Source of the DNA: Deltaproteobacteria bacterium
GTDB taxonomy: Bacteria > Myxococcota > XYA12-FULL-58-9
Reading direction: 5' to 3'
Length of the DNA stretch: 64,000 nt
Assembly (NCBI GenBank): GCA_016218825.1
Contig: JACRCV010000101.1
Coordinates: forward strand, 33,379-97,378
The position numbers and the translations under genes are program-made. The notes under the pieces were generated by a model. It saw only the letters and a program-made list of their open reading frames with translations. It was not told the DNA's origin and did not search any database. This document shows, piece by piece, positions 15,456 to 23,835 of this stretch (its first letter is position 1; the number at the start of each line of letters is the position of its first letter).

Positions 15456-15965
15456 ATGGACTCGACGGACACCATGTCACTCGCGCAGGCGCTGCGGCGC
15501 GGACTCAGGGGACCTCGGCGCAGGGCCGATCGGGTCGCGGCCCTCGAACGGGACGCCGCGGATCTAGCGAAACGCTTCCACGCGCGCTTCGGCGCCGTCG
15601 AGCCGGAGCTGGCTCCCCTGCCCGCCAGCGCCCTGGGGTTGAAGAGGAAGCTGCCCTGCATCCGCGCGGGCGACGACACCTACCTCCTCTGCGTCGAGAC
15701 GTCGCTCGACGAGCGCGTGCTGGCGGACGCGCACCTCGGTGGCCCCGACGGTCGCACGGCGACCATCTCGATCAGCGGCACCTACCGCGGCCTGCCGCGC
15801 CGGCGCAAGGCCCGGCGGGAGCACCTCCTGCTCGCAATCCTCGAGGCCATCGCCCGGCACGAGCTCGGCAACGCAGACGCAGTGAAGATCGTCCGGCGCC
15901 GCACCGAGCTCTGGTGCGAGCTCCACGGCCGCGAGGCCGGGCAGCGCGCGCGGTCGGCCAACTGA
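15456..15965 (+). CDS. Hypothetical protein
   Basis: ATG 15456 follows AAGGAG at good spacing. The 169-residue product has an Arg-rich N-terminal helix, then a small alpha/beta part (LPCIRAGDDTYLLCVETS, TATISISGTYRGL) and a basic C-terminal helix. No family is recognised. It begins 264 bp after the DUF6527 gene, so it is probably outside the ubiquitin-like operon. Confidence 0.5.
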   Translation: MDSTDTMSLAQALRRGLRGPRRRADRVAALERDAADLAKRFHARFGAVEPELAPLPASALGLKRKLPCIRAGDDTYLLCVETSLDERVLADAHLGGPDGRTATISISGTYRGLPRRRKARREHLLLAILEAIARHELGNADAVKIVRRRTELWCELHGREAGQRARSAN

Positions 15966-15979
15966 CGCGGGGGTCCACC

Positions 15980-16186
15980 ATGGCGCGCTTCTACACGAGC
16001 TGCCCGACCTGCCACACCCGGCTGAGGACCCTCGGCACGGGCGGCGACCTCATCGGCCTGCCGCCCACCCGTTCCGAGCGGTACTACCGCTGCCCCGCGT
16101 GCGCGGGCACGTGGACGCTCCTGCTCGTCCCCAACGCCCTGGCGGTCGGAATCCCCGTCGGCGTGCCGAGCGCCACAGCGCGCTGA
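15980..16186 (+). CDS. Small zinc-ribbon protein
   Basis: Sixty-eight residues from ATG 15980, 14 bases after the previous stop. Two CxxC knuckles (SCPTCHTRL and RCPACAGTW) about 30 residues apart form a classic zinc ribbon, followed by a hydrophobic strand. A small nucleic-acid- or protein-binding accessory of the element is likely. Confidence 0.55.
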   Translation: MARFYTSCPTCHTRLRTLGTGGDLIGLPPTRSERYYRCPACAGTWTLLLVPNALAVGIPVGVPSATAR

Positions 16187-16239
16187 GCGCAACCACGCGG
16201 GATGTGATCCCGTGCCCACGACCGGCGGACACGATGAAG

Positions 16240-16268
16240 ACGCCGGCCCCAAGGCAGGGGGCCGGCGT
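16240..16268 (+). terminator. Hairpin terminator
   Basis: ACGCCGGCCCC (16240-16250) and GGGGCCGGCGT (16258-16268) form an 11-bp perfect stem with a 7-base loop between two plus-strand genes. No T-run follows, as is common in very GC-rich genomes. Confidence 0.6.
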
Positions 16269-16394
16269 GCTCCGACCGGTGTCGGCCTCGTACTGAGTCA
16301 CGCGGTGCAGGAACCGGCAGCGTCCTGCCACGCGACCGCGGCTCTGCGGCATCTGCGTCGTGGAGCGACGCCTACCCCGCTCGCGGAGGTCCCC

Positions 16395-16793
16395 ATGGCC
16401 CTGAAGTACTACTTCGACAAGATCAAGAACTGGCAGAAGACCTGCGTCGTCGAGACCGACGAGATCGACGAGGACGGCGAGCGGGTCACCTACGTCAGCG
16501 ACTTCCTGAGCTGCCTGGTCTGGGTGAGCGTGGCGGTCGGCATGTCGTCCCTCACCCGCAGGAACCTGCCGGAGTTTCTCCGGCGGGCGCGGATCGTCGA
16601 GGGAAGGCTCGGCGCGCTGATGACGCGACACGGGCAGCCCTACCTCCTCAGGGAGGAGGAACTCCGGCACTTCATCGGCCTCCGCACCGACGGCCCCGAC
16701 CTCACCGCGAAGGAGTTCGAGCGAGGCGACCTCAAGACGCTCGCGGCGCGACCGCGCGTGGCGCTGAGCCCTACGCTGTCGATCGAGGCGTAG
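16395..16793 (+). CDS. Hypothetical protein
   Basis: ATG 16395 is preceded by GGAGGT. The 132-residue product begins ALKYYFDKIKNWQK, continues with an acidic turn and a hydrophobic strand (FLSCLVWVSVAVGM), then basic and acidic helices. No family is recognised. It ends just before a strong hairpin and converges with the DUF932 gene. Confidence 0.5.
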   Translation: MALKYYFDKIKNWQKTCVVETDEIDEDGERVTYVSDFLSCLVWVSVAVGMSSLTRRNLPEFLRRARIVEGRLGALMTRHGQPYLLREEELRHFIGLRTDGPDLTAKEFERGDLKTLAARPRVALSPTLSIEA

Positions 16794-16818
16794 GCCCCCG
16801 CAAAGGGGGTACGAAAGG

Positions 16819-16849
16819 CGCCCGGTCTCCAAGCAGCGGAGACCGGGCG
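16819..16849. terminator. Bidirectional hairpin terminator
   Basis: CGCCCGGTCTCC (16819-16830) and GGAGACCGGGCG (16838-16849) make a perfect 12-bp stem with a 7-base loop in the short gap between convergent genes ending at 16793 and 16869. It can serve both strands. Confidence 0.7.
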
Positions 16850-16868
16850 TGTTGAGTTGGTGTGTGTG

Positions 16869-17948
16869 TCACGCCGTCGCGAGAACGGGCGTGGCGGCGA
16901 GGTAGTCACCGGCGAGGCGCTCCATGGCGAAGCGCACGTCGGGGTCCTTGTTCGAACTGTGGGCCACGTAGGTGATGGCCTGGACCACGCCGAAGCGGGT
17001 GAGGTCTCCGTCGCGCAGCACGAGGCGCTGAGCCTCCTCCAGGAGGGCCTTCGGCACCTCGGCCGAGTCGCCGAGGATGGCCTCGACGGCGTCGTCGGGG
17101 TGGGGCACCGGGGTGCGCTTCGCCGACTGCATCCACGCGAACGAGATCTGCCAGCGCTCGGGCAGGCGCCCGATCGCGATGACGAGAGCGGCGGCGAGCT
17201 GGTCGTCCTCGATCGCGCGGTGGGTACGGTACAGCGAACGCTTCCCGCCGACCCGGACCATGAGGCCGTTCGTGCACACGAGCCGGAGCCAGTGATCGTC
17301 CAGCGAGAGCGCGCTCGCGCCCACCTCGGAGTTCCGGAGGTGCCATCCCGGGTGCAACCGGTCTCCGTCGATGTCGAAGGCCTCGACGTGGACCGCGGTG
17401 TAGTGGGTCGTGGTCTCGGTGAACTGCACCGACGTGAACACGTACTCGTCGAGGAGCCCGCGCATCATGGTGTGCATCCTCTCGATCACCCTCGCGTCGT
17501 CGATCGGCGTGAAGGTGGGCGCGAGGACGGCCCGGGCGATGCCGTGGGCCTCACCGCCGGGGTCCTTCCAGGCGCGGATCTTCTTCTCGCCGGGGGTGCG
17601 CGAGAAGCGGCGGTTGACCTCCTCCGCGCGCTCTTCGCCGCTCGCAGACTCGAACCACTTCTGCCACCTCAAACCCAGCAAACTGCTGAGCTGGCGGCGG
17701 GCGTGGTCGTTCAGGCGGTAGCGGGTGCCGCCGGGGAGCTCGATGTGTCCCTCGGGGGTCATGCGCAGGTCGGCGACGTGCACCACCTGGTCGGGGAGCA
17801 TTTCCTCCGAGCGCATCATCACGTCGTTGTAGACGGCGTTGAAGGAGCGGCCGCGCGGACCGCCGGGCGGCGGGGGCGGCGGAGGAGGAGCGGGCGCGGG
17901 CGCGACGACCAGCGCGGACGTAGAAGCGGGGACGATCGCAGCGTTCAT
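16869..17948 (-). CDS. DUF932-family phage/plasmid-type protein
   Basis: The 359-residue protein has a Pro-rich N-terminus, then an L-x-DHARRQL block and a core with HPGWHLRNSEVGASAL followed by LRLVCTNGLMVRVGG. That last block is the hallmark of DUF932 proteins (the LxLxNSExG and RLVCTNGL motifs). Such proteins are common on phages, plasmids and integrative elements; their function is not established. It is the last gene of a minus-strand series that begins at 23527. The start ATG 17948 has GAGG upstream. Confidence 0.7.
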   Translation of the reverse strand: MNAAIVPASTSALVVAPAPAPPPPPPPPGGPRGRSFNAVYNDVMMRSEEMLPDQVVHVADLRMTPEGHIELPGGTRYRLNDHARRQLSSLLGLRWQKWFESASGEERAEEVNRRFSRTPGEKKIRAWKDPGGEAHGIARAVLAPTFTPIDDARVIERMHTMMRGLLDEYVFTSVQFTETTTHYTAVHVEAFDIDGDRLHPGWHLRNSEVGASALSLDDHWLRLVCTNGLMVRVGGKRSLYRTHRAIEDDQLAAALVIAIGRLPERWQISFAWMQSAKRTPVPHPDDAVEAILGDSAEVPKALLEEAQRLVLRDGDLTRFGVVQAITYVAHSSNKDPDVRFAMERLAGDYLAATPVLATA

Positions 17949-18067
17949 CGTGGACCTCGGTCCTGAGGGCGAAAGCGGGCGCGGAAGTGCGCCTCTGCTC
18001 GTTCGTCAGCAGGAGGAAGGCCGTCGCGAGCGCGAGAGGCGCGGGCGCGACGAAGAGAGTCGTAGGG

Positions 18068-19240
18068 TCAGCCGGGCACGAGGCCTGCCCGACGGATGCG
18101 GGTGCGCAGGGTCGAGCGGGCGATGCCCAGGCGCTTCGCGGCCTGCGAGAGGTTCCAGTGCTCGGCCGCGAGGACGTGCGCGATCGTGGCCGTGGTCGCA
18201 CCGTCGCGTACCTCGTGCTGCGCGCCCGGCTCGCTCGCGAGGGCCGCGCGCACGTGGACACGGCTGATGAGCTCGGCTTCGGTCTCGATCACCACGCGGC
18301 GGAGCACGTTCTTGAGCTGCCGCACGTTGCCGGGCCAGCCGTACTCCTGGAGGGCGCAGAGCGCGTCGGGGTCAAGTCGGCGCGCCCCGTGGTCGGGGGC
18401 GAGGTCGTCGAGGACGCGGCGGGCGAGGAGGGGCATTTCCTCGGCGCGATATCGCAGGGGCGGGAGGTGCAGGAGGAGCCCCGTGAGGCGGTAGTAGAGG
18501 TCCTCGCGGAAGAGCCCACGGCGGACCATCTCGGCGAGGTCGCGGTGAGTCGCAACCACGAGCCGCACATCCACCGTGCGCACTCGTTCGGCGCCGAGGG
18601 GCCGCACCTCCCGGGTCTCGAGGACCCGCAGAAGCGCAGCCTGGGCGTCGGGCATGAGCTCCCCGATCTCGTCGAGGAAGAGCGTACCCTTGTCCGCCTG
18701 CTCGAAGAACCCGCGCCGCCTCGCGATGGCGCCGGTGAAGGCGCCGCGCTCGTGCCCGAAGAGTTCAGAGAGGAGCAGGCTCTCCGGGAACGCCGCGATG
18801 TTGACCGCGACGAGGGGCTGCTTCGCGCGCGGTGAGAGCTGGTGGACTGCACGCGCGACGAGCTCCTTGCCGGTGCCCGTCTCGCCGTGAACGACGACAA
18901 TTGCGGTAGTCTTCGCGAAGCGAACGAGCTGTTCCTTGAGGAGCCGCATGGCGGGGGTGCGCCCCAGGATGCCGGTCACCTTCTCGAGCTCCCGGGCGTC
19001 GGAGGCAGGCGTCGGGGTGTCGGGCGCAGCGGGTTCGTAGGTGATCGAGGCGGCGTCGGCGACGCCTCTGCGCGTGTCCATCAGGATGTCCTCCGTGAGG
19101 ATGACCGCGTGCAGCGCATGGGCGGCGGCATCGTGCGGTCGGGTGATCGGAACGAACGCGAGAGGCGTCCACTCGTAGCGTACGCGAGGGCCCGCTACGC
19201 ACACCAGCCGCGGCACGGCGTGGGATATCCACACCCTCAC
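18068..19240 (-). CDS. Sigma-54-dependent transcriptional activator
   Basis: GTG 19240 overlaps the upstream ATPase stop (GTGA). The 390-residue protein has the full AAA+ set of sigma-54 activators: Walker A GETGTGKE, the sigma-54 contact loop in HERGAFTGA, Walker B LFLDEIGEL, and an R-finger region at YYRLTGLLLHLPPLR. A C-terminal Fis-type helix-turn-helix follows (WNLSQAAKRLGIARSTL). The N-terminal ~95 residues lack receiver-type Asp motifs and contain no recognised sensor domain. It is thus probably controlled by level or by an unknown input. Its location inside the transfer-like gene cluster suggests it controls element genes from sigma-54 promoters. Confidence 0.85.
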   Translation of the reverse strand: MRVWISHAVPRLVCVAGPRVRYEWTPLAFVPITRPHDAAAHALHAVILTEDILMDTRRGVADAASITYEPAAPDTPTPASDARELEKVTGILGRTPAMRLLKEQLVRFAKTTAIVVVHGETGTGKELVARAVHQLSPRAKQPLVAVNIAAFPESLLLSELFGHERGAFTGAIARRRGFFEQADKGTLFLDEIGELMPDAQAALLRVLETREVRPLGAERVRTVDVRLVVATHRDLAEMVRRGLFREDLYYRLTGLLLHLPPLRYRAEEMPLLARRVLDDLAPDHGARRLDPDALCALQEYGWPGNVRQLKNVLRRVVIETEAELISRVHVRAALASEPGAQHEVRDGATTATIAHVLAAEHWNLSQAAKRLGIARSTLRTRIRRAGLVPG

Positions 19241-20574
19241 TCGAAGTGGAGGCGGAGGTTCTCGCCCGCGCGCGGCCGCCGCGGCGCGGTCGGCGGCAGC
19301 CCCAGATCTTCGACGACCTCCGCGTCCACGCGCGCACGATCGCGGCCGTACCTCTCGCGACTCAGGCGGCGCAGAAGTTCGGCGCGACCATGCACCTCTC
19401 CCACGGGTGGCAACGTCGTCGCGGTGAAGGGCCGCGTGGTCAACCCATCGACGGCGAGACGCAGCGCGATTTGGTAGCGGTCGAGGCGCACGAGGTCTTC
19501 AGCATCGAGTTCGGGCGAGAACTCGCGGGCGAGCAGACCCGCGTCCTCGGCGCCGACACGAAAGGTGACGAGCGTCCCGCAGTTTCCCAGGAGCGCGCTT
19601 GTGAGGCCCTCGTCGAGCTGTGCGAGGTGCTGGTGCGCGAGCACGAGCCCGAGCCCGTACTTTCTGGCCTCCGCTAGAAGCTCAGCGAAGCTCTTCGTCA
19701 CGAAACTTTGAAATTCATCGGCGACGAGGAGGAAGGGGTGGCGTTCGGCAGGCGCGACGCGAGCGCGCTCAAACGCCGCGAGCTGGAAGGAAGTCGTGAG
19801 GACGGCGCCGAGCATCGCGCTCGCCTGCTCTCCAACAACACCCTTCGCGACGTTGGCGATGAAGACGCGGCGCTTGCGCAGGATCTCCCCGGCCGTGGTT
19901 GTGCTCCGATGCTGCCCAAGGATCGCGCGTAGATGCGTCGAGGTCAGCGCCGCCGCGAGCTTGTTCTGCACGGGCGCGATGACCCCGGCGAGGAAGGTCC
20001 GTGGGTACTGCGCGAACTCCCTCGTCCAGAAGAACTTCACGAGCGGGTCTTCCACGCGCGCGATGACGCGGGTGCGGAAGGCATCGTCGACGAGCATGCG
20101 CAGCGCGCTCAGAAGCGTTGCGTCCGGCACTTCGAGGAGCGCGAGCAGGGTGTTCCGCAGCACGTGTTCGAGTCGCGGGCCCCACGACTCGAAGAACACC
20201 TTCTTGAAAATCCCGACGACGCCGCTTACGACACGCGCTCGATCACGCGCGGCGACGTGTTCGAGCAAGTTCCAGCCGAGGGGGCGCAGCTCTTCGCCGG
20301 CGTCGAGCACGACGACATCGTTCGTACGCGACGTGGGCACCTGATCGAGCACGCGCTCGGCGAGATCGCCGTGGGGGTCGATGAGGGCGAGGCCCATCCC
20401 CCGCTCGATGGCGCCCATCGCGAGACGTTCGAGGAGCGCGGACTTCCCGACGCCCGTGCGCCCGAGGACATGCACGTGCCGGAGAAGATCTGCCTCGCGA
20501 ATGCCGAAGACGCGCCCGCGCTGGAGGCGGGCGTCGATGGCCCCGAGAGGCAGAAGGTCATCGTGGTGGTTCAT
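19237..20574 (-). CDS. T4CP/TraG-type conjugative ATPase
   Basis: The 445-residue protein starts with ATG 20574. Walker A is GRTGVGKS (38-45), followed by DPHGDLAE (67-74), a motif of VirD4/TraD-type coupling proteins. Walker B is LLVADEFQSF (282-291), followed by AHQHLAQL (313-320), the conserved motif after Walker B in this family. No N-terminal membrane helices are present, as in soluble T4CP relatives found on mobilisable elements. It would pump element DNA during transfer. It is coupled to the sigma-54 activator gene and preceded by a leader with a strong hairpin. Confidence 0.8.
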   Translation of the reverse strand: MNHHDDLLPLGAIDARLQRGRVFGIREADLLRHVHVLGRTGVGKSALLERLAMGAIERGMGLALIDPHGDLAERVLDQVPTSRTNDVVVLDAGEELRPLGWNLLEHVAARDRARVVSGVVGIFKKVFFESWGPRLEHVLRNTLLALLEVPDATLLSALRMLVDDAFRTRVIARVEDPLVKFFWTREFAQYPRTFLAGVIAPVQNKLAAALTSTHLRAILGQHRSTTTAGEILRKRRVFIANVAKGVVGEQASAMLGAVLTTSFQLAAFERARVAPAERHPFLLVADEFQSFVTKSFAELLAEARKYGLGLVLAHQHLAQLDEGLTSALLGNCGTLVTFRVGAEDAGLLAREFSPELDAEDLVRLDRYQIALRLAVDGLTTRPFTATTLPPVGEVHGRAELLRRLSRERYGRDRARVDAEVVEDLGLPPTAPRRPRAGENLRLHFE

Positions 20575-20583
20575 GGAAACGAG

Positions 20584-20613
20584 CGCTCGCTCCCCTTCGT
20601 GAGGGAGCGAGCG
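20584..20613 (-). promoter_or_regulatory. Strong hairpin in the leader of the T4CP-like gene
   Basis: CGCTCGCTCCC (20584-20594) pairs with GGGAGCGAGCG (20603-20613) with an 8-base loop, in the 184-bp gap ahead of ATG 20574. On the minus-strand transcript the hairpin lies about 10 bases upstream of the start, so it could mask the ribosome site or act as attenuator or terminator between the two halves of the gene series. Confidence 0.5.
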
Positions 20614-20758
20614 ATGGAGCTGTCTTCGTGTGCCCTCCTGCGCCGCGGCTCTCGCGGGGCGCTGTCCCCGTGAGGCGAGACCGTCGCGTCGAAGTCAGCG
20701 CATCGCGACGACGGACCCGCCCGTGTGGTGGCGGCAGATCCGGCAGGAGGGCGAGATG

Positions 20759-21598
20759 TCAGGGGCGAAAGAGCGCCCGAGGGTGATCCTCCCCGGCCTT
20801 GGCGACGAAGGCCGTCGCATCGAGGAGGCGCTCGGGCGCGGCCACATCGACGGCGTCGTGCGGGAGGAACCAGAGGAGCCCCGAGCCGCGCTTGTCCACG
20901 GCACCGATGGCGAGGTCACGCAGGCGCATGAGGCGCTGCGGTCGGGGTGCGACCGTGATGACGCGCGTCGCGGCGAGGCCGAATCGTCGGACGGGTCCGC
21001 CGTCGGCCCACCAGGCGTGGTACCCGGCGTACTTGAGGCGCATGGTCTTCGTCGAGACCGTGCCCATGTCGGTCTCGAGGAGGAGCCCCATGCGCCTGCC
21101 GTGGTGCTCGACGATGGCGAGGGCATCCGCGACGAGTGGCACGCGCACGGCGTGGCCCTTCTCCGCGAGATGGACCACGTCGCCGATCTTCTCGCGCGCG
21201 GTCTGCCACGAGAGGAGGCGGAGATCACCGCGGGCATCGAGCGCTTCGAGTGCGAGACCGAACTCGTTCACGAGGAGCTCGTGTGCGAGAGAGAAGGCGC
21301 TACGGAGCGTGCGTGTGGTCCGCGGACGCAGGCGTTCTCGATCGACATCGACGAGGGCGAGGCCCGCGGGCGTGAGCGCGTATGCGGGAGCATGGTCTCG
21401 CACCGCGAACGTGCTGGGCCGAAGCTCGCGCAGAGCGCCGTCGCCGACGAGCATCGCGAAGGTGGCTTCGAGCTCCGTCGCCTCCTTTCCGAGCCGCGCC
21501 GCGAGCTGACGCACCGACGCGAAGCGATGGCGCGCAAGCAGCCGCAGCGCGTCAGGAAGCCATGCCGGGCGCGGAGCGAGGAGAGAATCTTGGAGCAT
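20759..21598 (-). CDS. Replication-relaxation family protein
   Basis: The 279-residue protein has an N-terminal winged helix (HRFASVRQLAARLGKEATELEATFAMLVGDGAL, then a wing leading to YALTPAGLALV). The family's central helix follows (SLAHELLVNEFGLALEA) and a nuclease-like core (VPLVADALAIV, then LLLETDMGT with the acidic pair and a YAGYHAW block). Members occur next to T4CP-type ATPases on plasmids and integrative elements. It overlaps the upstream gene by 47 bp. Confidence 0.75.
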   Translation of the reverse strand: MLQDSLLAPRPAWLPDALRLLARHRFASVRQLAARLGKEATELEATFAMLVGDGALRELRPSTFAVRDHAPAYALTPAGLALVDVDRERLRPRTTRTLRSAFSLAHELLVNEFGLALEALDARGDLRLLSWQTAREKIGDVVHLAEKGHAVRVPLVADALAIVEHHGRRMGLLLETDMGTVSTKTMRLKYAGYHAWWADGGPVRRFGLAATRVITVAPRPQRLMRLRDLAIGAVDKRGSGLLWFLPHDAVDVAAPERLLDATAFVAKAGEDHPRALFRP

Positions 21599-22031
21599 AG
21601 TGGCGGGGAGGCAGCGGGTGATGGAGCAGGATCGCGAGCGCGATGCGCGTGACGTTCATGGCCGCCTGCGAAGGCGCGAGGTGTTGCAACTCGGGGTAGG
21701 TCGCGCGCACGTGATCAATCGAGGGCGCGAGCGCTACGACACGCGCGAAGTCAGTGACGGAGAGCACAACGAGAGCGACGCCGGGATGGGTCGCGCACGC
21801 GAGGTCTCGATGCAGGGCCGCGTGGCTGCGAGCGCCGTGCGGTAGGAGGACGACGTGCGAGGGCTTCACCTGGAGTGTGAGCCGTCGAAGCGCAGGCGCG
21901 GCGCGTCGGCGTCGCAGCGTGCCCGCGCCCTTCAGCTCCCACGCGTCGAGCGCGGCGTACCGCAGGGTGGAGCCGCGCGTGTCGACGACGAGAACGCGGG
22001 GATCTCGGCGGGGCGGAAGAGGTTCAAACAT
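21552..22031 (-). CDS. Small RNase H-fold-like protein (RuvC/YqgF-like look)
   Basis: The 159-residue product opens with PRVLVVDTRGSTLRYAALD, a strand ending in Asp followed by a Gly turn and a second strand, as in RNase H-like resolvase or YqgF folds. It continues with LQVKPSHVVLLPHG, the second conserved strand-turn of such folds. The protein at 22919-23527 has the same layout, so the two look like paralogues. The later acidic residues are less clear, so activity is uncertain. Its start overlaps the preceding gene by 8 bp. Confidence 0.45.
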   Translation of the reverse strand: MFEPLPPRRDPRVLVVDTRGSTLRYAALDAWELKGAGTLRRRRAAPALRRLTLQVKPSHVVLLPHGARSHAALHRDLACATHPGVALVVLSVTDFARVVALAPSIDHVRATYPELQHLAPSQAAMNVTRIALAILLHHPLPPRHYAPRFSPRSAPGMAS

Positions 22032-22578
22032 AGGACTTTGATGGGTGAGTGAGTCGGCGGATCACGGCGGTGAAGTACGCGCCGGGTCGGCCGCGGAGTT
22101 CGTGCTTGCGGGAGAGCGTCTCGGCGAGGGCAGTGCGGAGGTCCTCGACGGAGGTCTTCGCGACGAGGGTCTTGTAGAAGGCGAGGTTCGCGGCGTCGTC
22201 GAGCAGGCCAGCGAGTTCTTCGGCGGTGAGGCTCCCCGTGGACACCCCGGTCTCGCGCGCACGCGCGTCGGAGGGTTCCGAGAGAACCGTTCCGCAACGT
22301 TCCGTAACCGTTTGTTTTTCAGGGGGAACCGTTACCGTCCGAACCGTAGGGACCGTTCCGAACCGTTCGGAACCCTCCCCAACCCCTCCCTTTGGTTCTC
22401 TCCCCTGGGAAGCAGGGGTCTCGTCGTGGTCGAGGAACGACAAGACCAGCCGGGAGGTGGACTCTCGGAGCGTAGCGAGGGGGAGGTGCAGCGTGGCCGC
22501 GAGGGCGGCGAGCGGCACGCGTCGGAAGATTCCCGCGAGTCCGAGGAGGATCTCGACCTCGGGGCCCTGGGCCATCAT
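22024..22578 (-). CDS. Hypothetical DNA-binding-type protein
   Basis: The 184-residue product starts at ATG 22578, overlapping the previous stop. An N-terminal helical segment (EILLGLAGIFRRVPLAALAATLHLPLATL) reads as a helix-turn-helix. A low-complexity Thr/Val-rich linker follows, then a conserved-looking C-terminal helical block (LAFYKTLVAKTSVEDLRTAL, then RPGAYFTAVIRRL) of the kind found at the end of replication-initiator-like proteins. Function not established. Confidence 0.5.
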   Translation of the reverse strand: MMAQGPEVEILLGLAGIFRRVPLAALAATLHLPLATLRESTSRLVLSFLDHDETPASQGREPKGGVGEGSERFGTVPTVRTVTVPPEKQTVTERCGTVLSEPSDARARETGVSTGSLTAEELAGLLDDAANLAFYKTLVAKTSVEDLRTALAETLSRKHELRGRPGAYFTAVIRRLTHPSKSYV

Positions 22579-22922
22579 GGGGTATCAGGCTCGACCGGCA
22601 GATTGGCAGGGGGTTCACCTTCGCTTCGAAGCGCGGGGACTTCGTAGCAGCGGAGAGCGGCGGGACCGCGTGACCAGAGTTCGAGGTGCCCCAGGGCGAC
22701 GAGATGCGTGAGCATGGCGTCGATCGTGGAGGGCGAGGCCGTCGGCTCGTCGCCATGGGCGAGCTCGTCGCAGAGGCGTAGGGCCGTAGTCCACGCGCGC
22801 CGGGTACGTGGGCAGGCGCCGAGCACGACGGCAAGGAAGACCCGCAGCTCCTGGCCGGGGAGGGTCCCTACCGCCCGTGTGAGGGCCTCGCGGCGAAGGG
22901 TGAGGTGCTGGCCGGGGGTCAT
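22575..22922 (-). CDS. Small winged-helix-like protein
   Basis: The 115-residue product starts at ATG 22922, in a 4-bp ATGA overlap with the preceding gene. It reads as helices followed by a wing: LRREALTRAVGTLPGQELRVF, then SPSTIDAMLTHLVALGHLELW, then LRCYEVPAL. The arrangement suggests a winged helix. No family is named. Confidence 0.45.
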   Translation of the reverse strand: MTPGQHLTLRREALTRAVGTLPGQELRVFLAVVLGACPRTRRAWTTALRLCDELAHGDEPTASPSTIDAMLTHLVALGHLELWSRGPAALRCYEVPALRSEGEPPANLPVEPDTP

Positions 22923-23527
22923 ACGGCGCGGGGGGCAAGCCGGCGCTCTGCGGCGAGGATGGCCGCGTGGAAGGCCGGGATACGAAAGGCACCGGGGCGG
23001 GCCAGCGCGGCGGCGACGCGCGGGTGGTACTCGACGAGCACGGCGAGCGCGATCGCGATCGCGTACCACGCCGGGCGCCAGTACCAGGCCAGCTTGTCGG
23101 AGCTCGAGACCGCGGGCGTGACCTCGGGAACGAAGTGGGTTGCGAGCTGGCTCACGATCTCGTCGGGCATCGCCGTGTAGCGGAGATGGGTGACGAGGAG
23201 GACAGCGGCATCGCGCAGGCGCTTCATGCTGCTCGCGATGCCGAGGCGGTGGAGGTGCTTCGCGAGGCGCTCTGCGAGCTCGACCCGTTCAGACCATTTT
23301 TTCCCGGGAAGTCCGAGAACGACGCGGTTGGGACGGAAGCGGCGGCAGGAGGTCGTGAGGAGGCGGACGATCGCGCGAAAGCGCGCCTTGGGAGCGAGGT
23401 GATCGAGGCGGCTCGTGAAGAACGAGCCCTCCGCGACCCCGTACCCGTCGAGAACCGCGTGCCCGACGCTACCGGAGCGCAAAGTAAGACAGAGCACGCG
23501 TGATGAGTGCTGCACAGGAGGAGACAT
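22919..23527 (-). CDS. RNase H-fold-like protein, first gene of the minus-strand series
   Basis: The 202-residue product opens SSRVLCLTLRSGSVGHAVLDG and continues with RFRPNRVVLGLPG, the same two strand-turn blocks as the protein at 21552-22031 and similar to RuvC/YqgF-type folds. The C-terminal half is helical (YWRPAWYAIAIALAVLVEYHP). Tight overlaps (ATGA) with the next gene make a likely operon running to 20759 and perhaps to 16869. The catalytic acidic residues are not clear, so it may be structural. Confidence 0.45.
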   Translation of the reverse strand: MSPPVQHSSRVLCLTLRSGSVGHAVLDGYGVAEGSFFTSRLDHLAPKARFRAIVRLLTTSCRRFRPNRVVLGLPGKKWSERVELAERLAKHLHRLGIASSMKRLRDAAVLLVTHLRYTAMPDEIVSQLATHFVPEVTPAVSSSDKLAWYWRPAWYAIAIALAVLVEYHPRVAAALARPGAFRIPAFHAAILAAERRLAPRAV

Positions 23528-23690
23528 TGAACCAATGGCACCATGCCTTGACGAAGAGAGACCCGACTTTTAGGGTGGGCTCTCCCATGGTTTGGGCGTG
23601 GGGCGAGTTATGAGCGCTGCGGGCGTCAGCCAGACTTCACGCAGCGACTCGGATGACTAAGGTTCCAATATATTCGCTCAACCATGGGCA

Positions 23691-23760
23691 CAAAACCAGC
23701 CGCGGCGAACGATCACCTATCCACATGTGGATGAATGCTCGCTTGCCGCGGCTGGTTTTG
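23691..23760. repeat. 70-bp near-palindrome
   Basis: The outer 16 bases, CAAAACCAGCCGCGGC, are perfectly inverted at the right end (23745-23760), and the centre is CCACATGTGG. The intervening arms are partly complementary. On transcription either way it gives a long stem flanked by A and T runs, as in a bidirectional terminator; it could also be a recombination, origin or protein-binding site. It sits between the minus-strand series and the excisionase/integrase genes, in a 308-bp gap (23528-23835) that otherwise holds no gene. Confidence 0.8.
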
Positions 23761-23782
23761 CGTTGAGCAGTTCGTGCAATCT

Positions 23783-23824
23783 GAAGAGATGCGGGGCGCT
23801 AAGCCCTGCCCTTCTCATCTCTTC
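23783..23824 (+). promoter_or_regulatory. Leader hairpin upstream of the excisionase gene
   Basis: GAAGAGATG (23783-23791) pairs with CATCTCTTC (23816-23824), with an inner GGGC/GCCC stem. It lies 11 bases ahead of the first possible start of the excisionase gene and could be an attenuator or terminator that keeps excisionase expression low. Confidence 0.45.
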
Positions 23825-23835
23825 TAGAAAATAAT

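Noticed and set aside
20575..20758. Small gene in the 184-bp gap before the T4CP-like gene
   Set aside because: Short frames with no start context or features; the strong hairpin suggests a leader.
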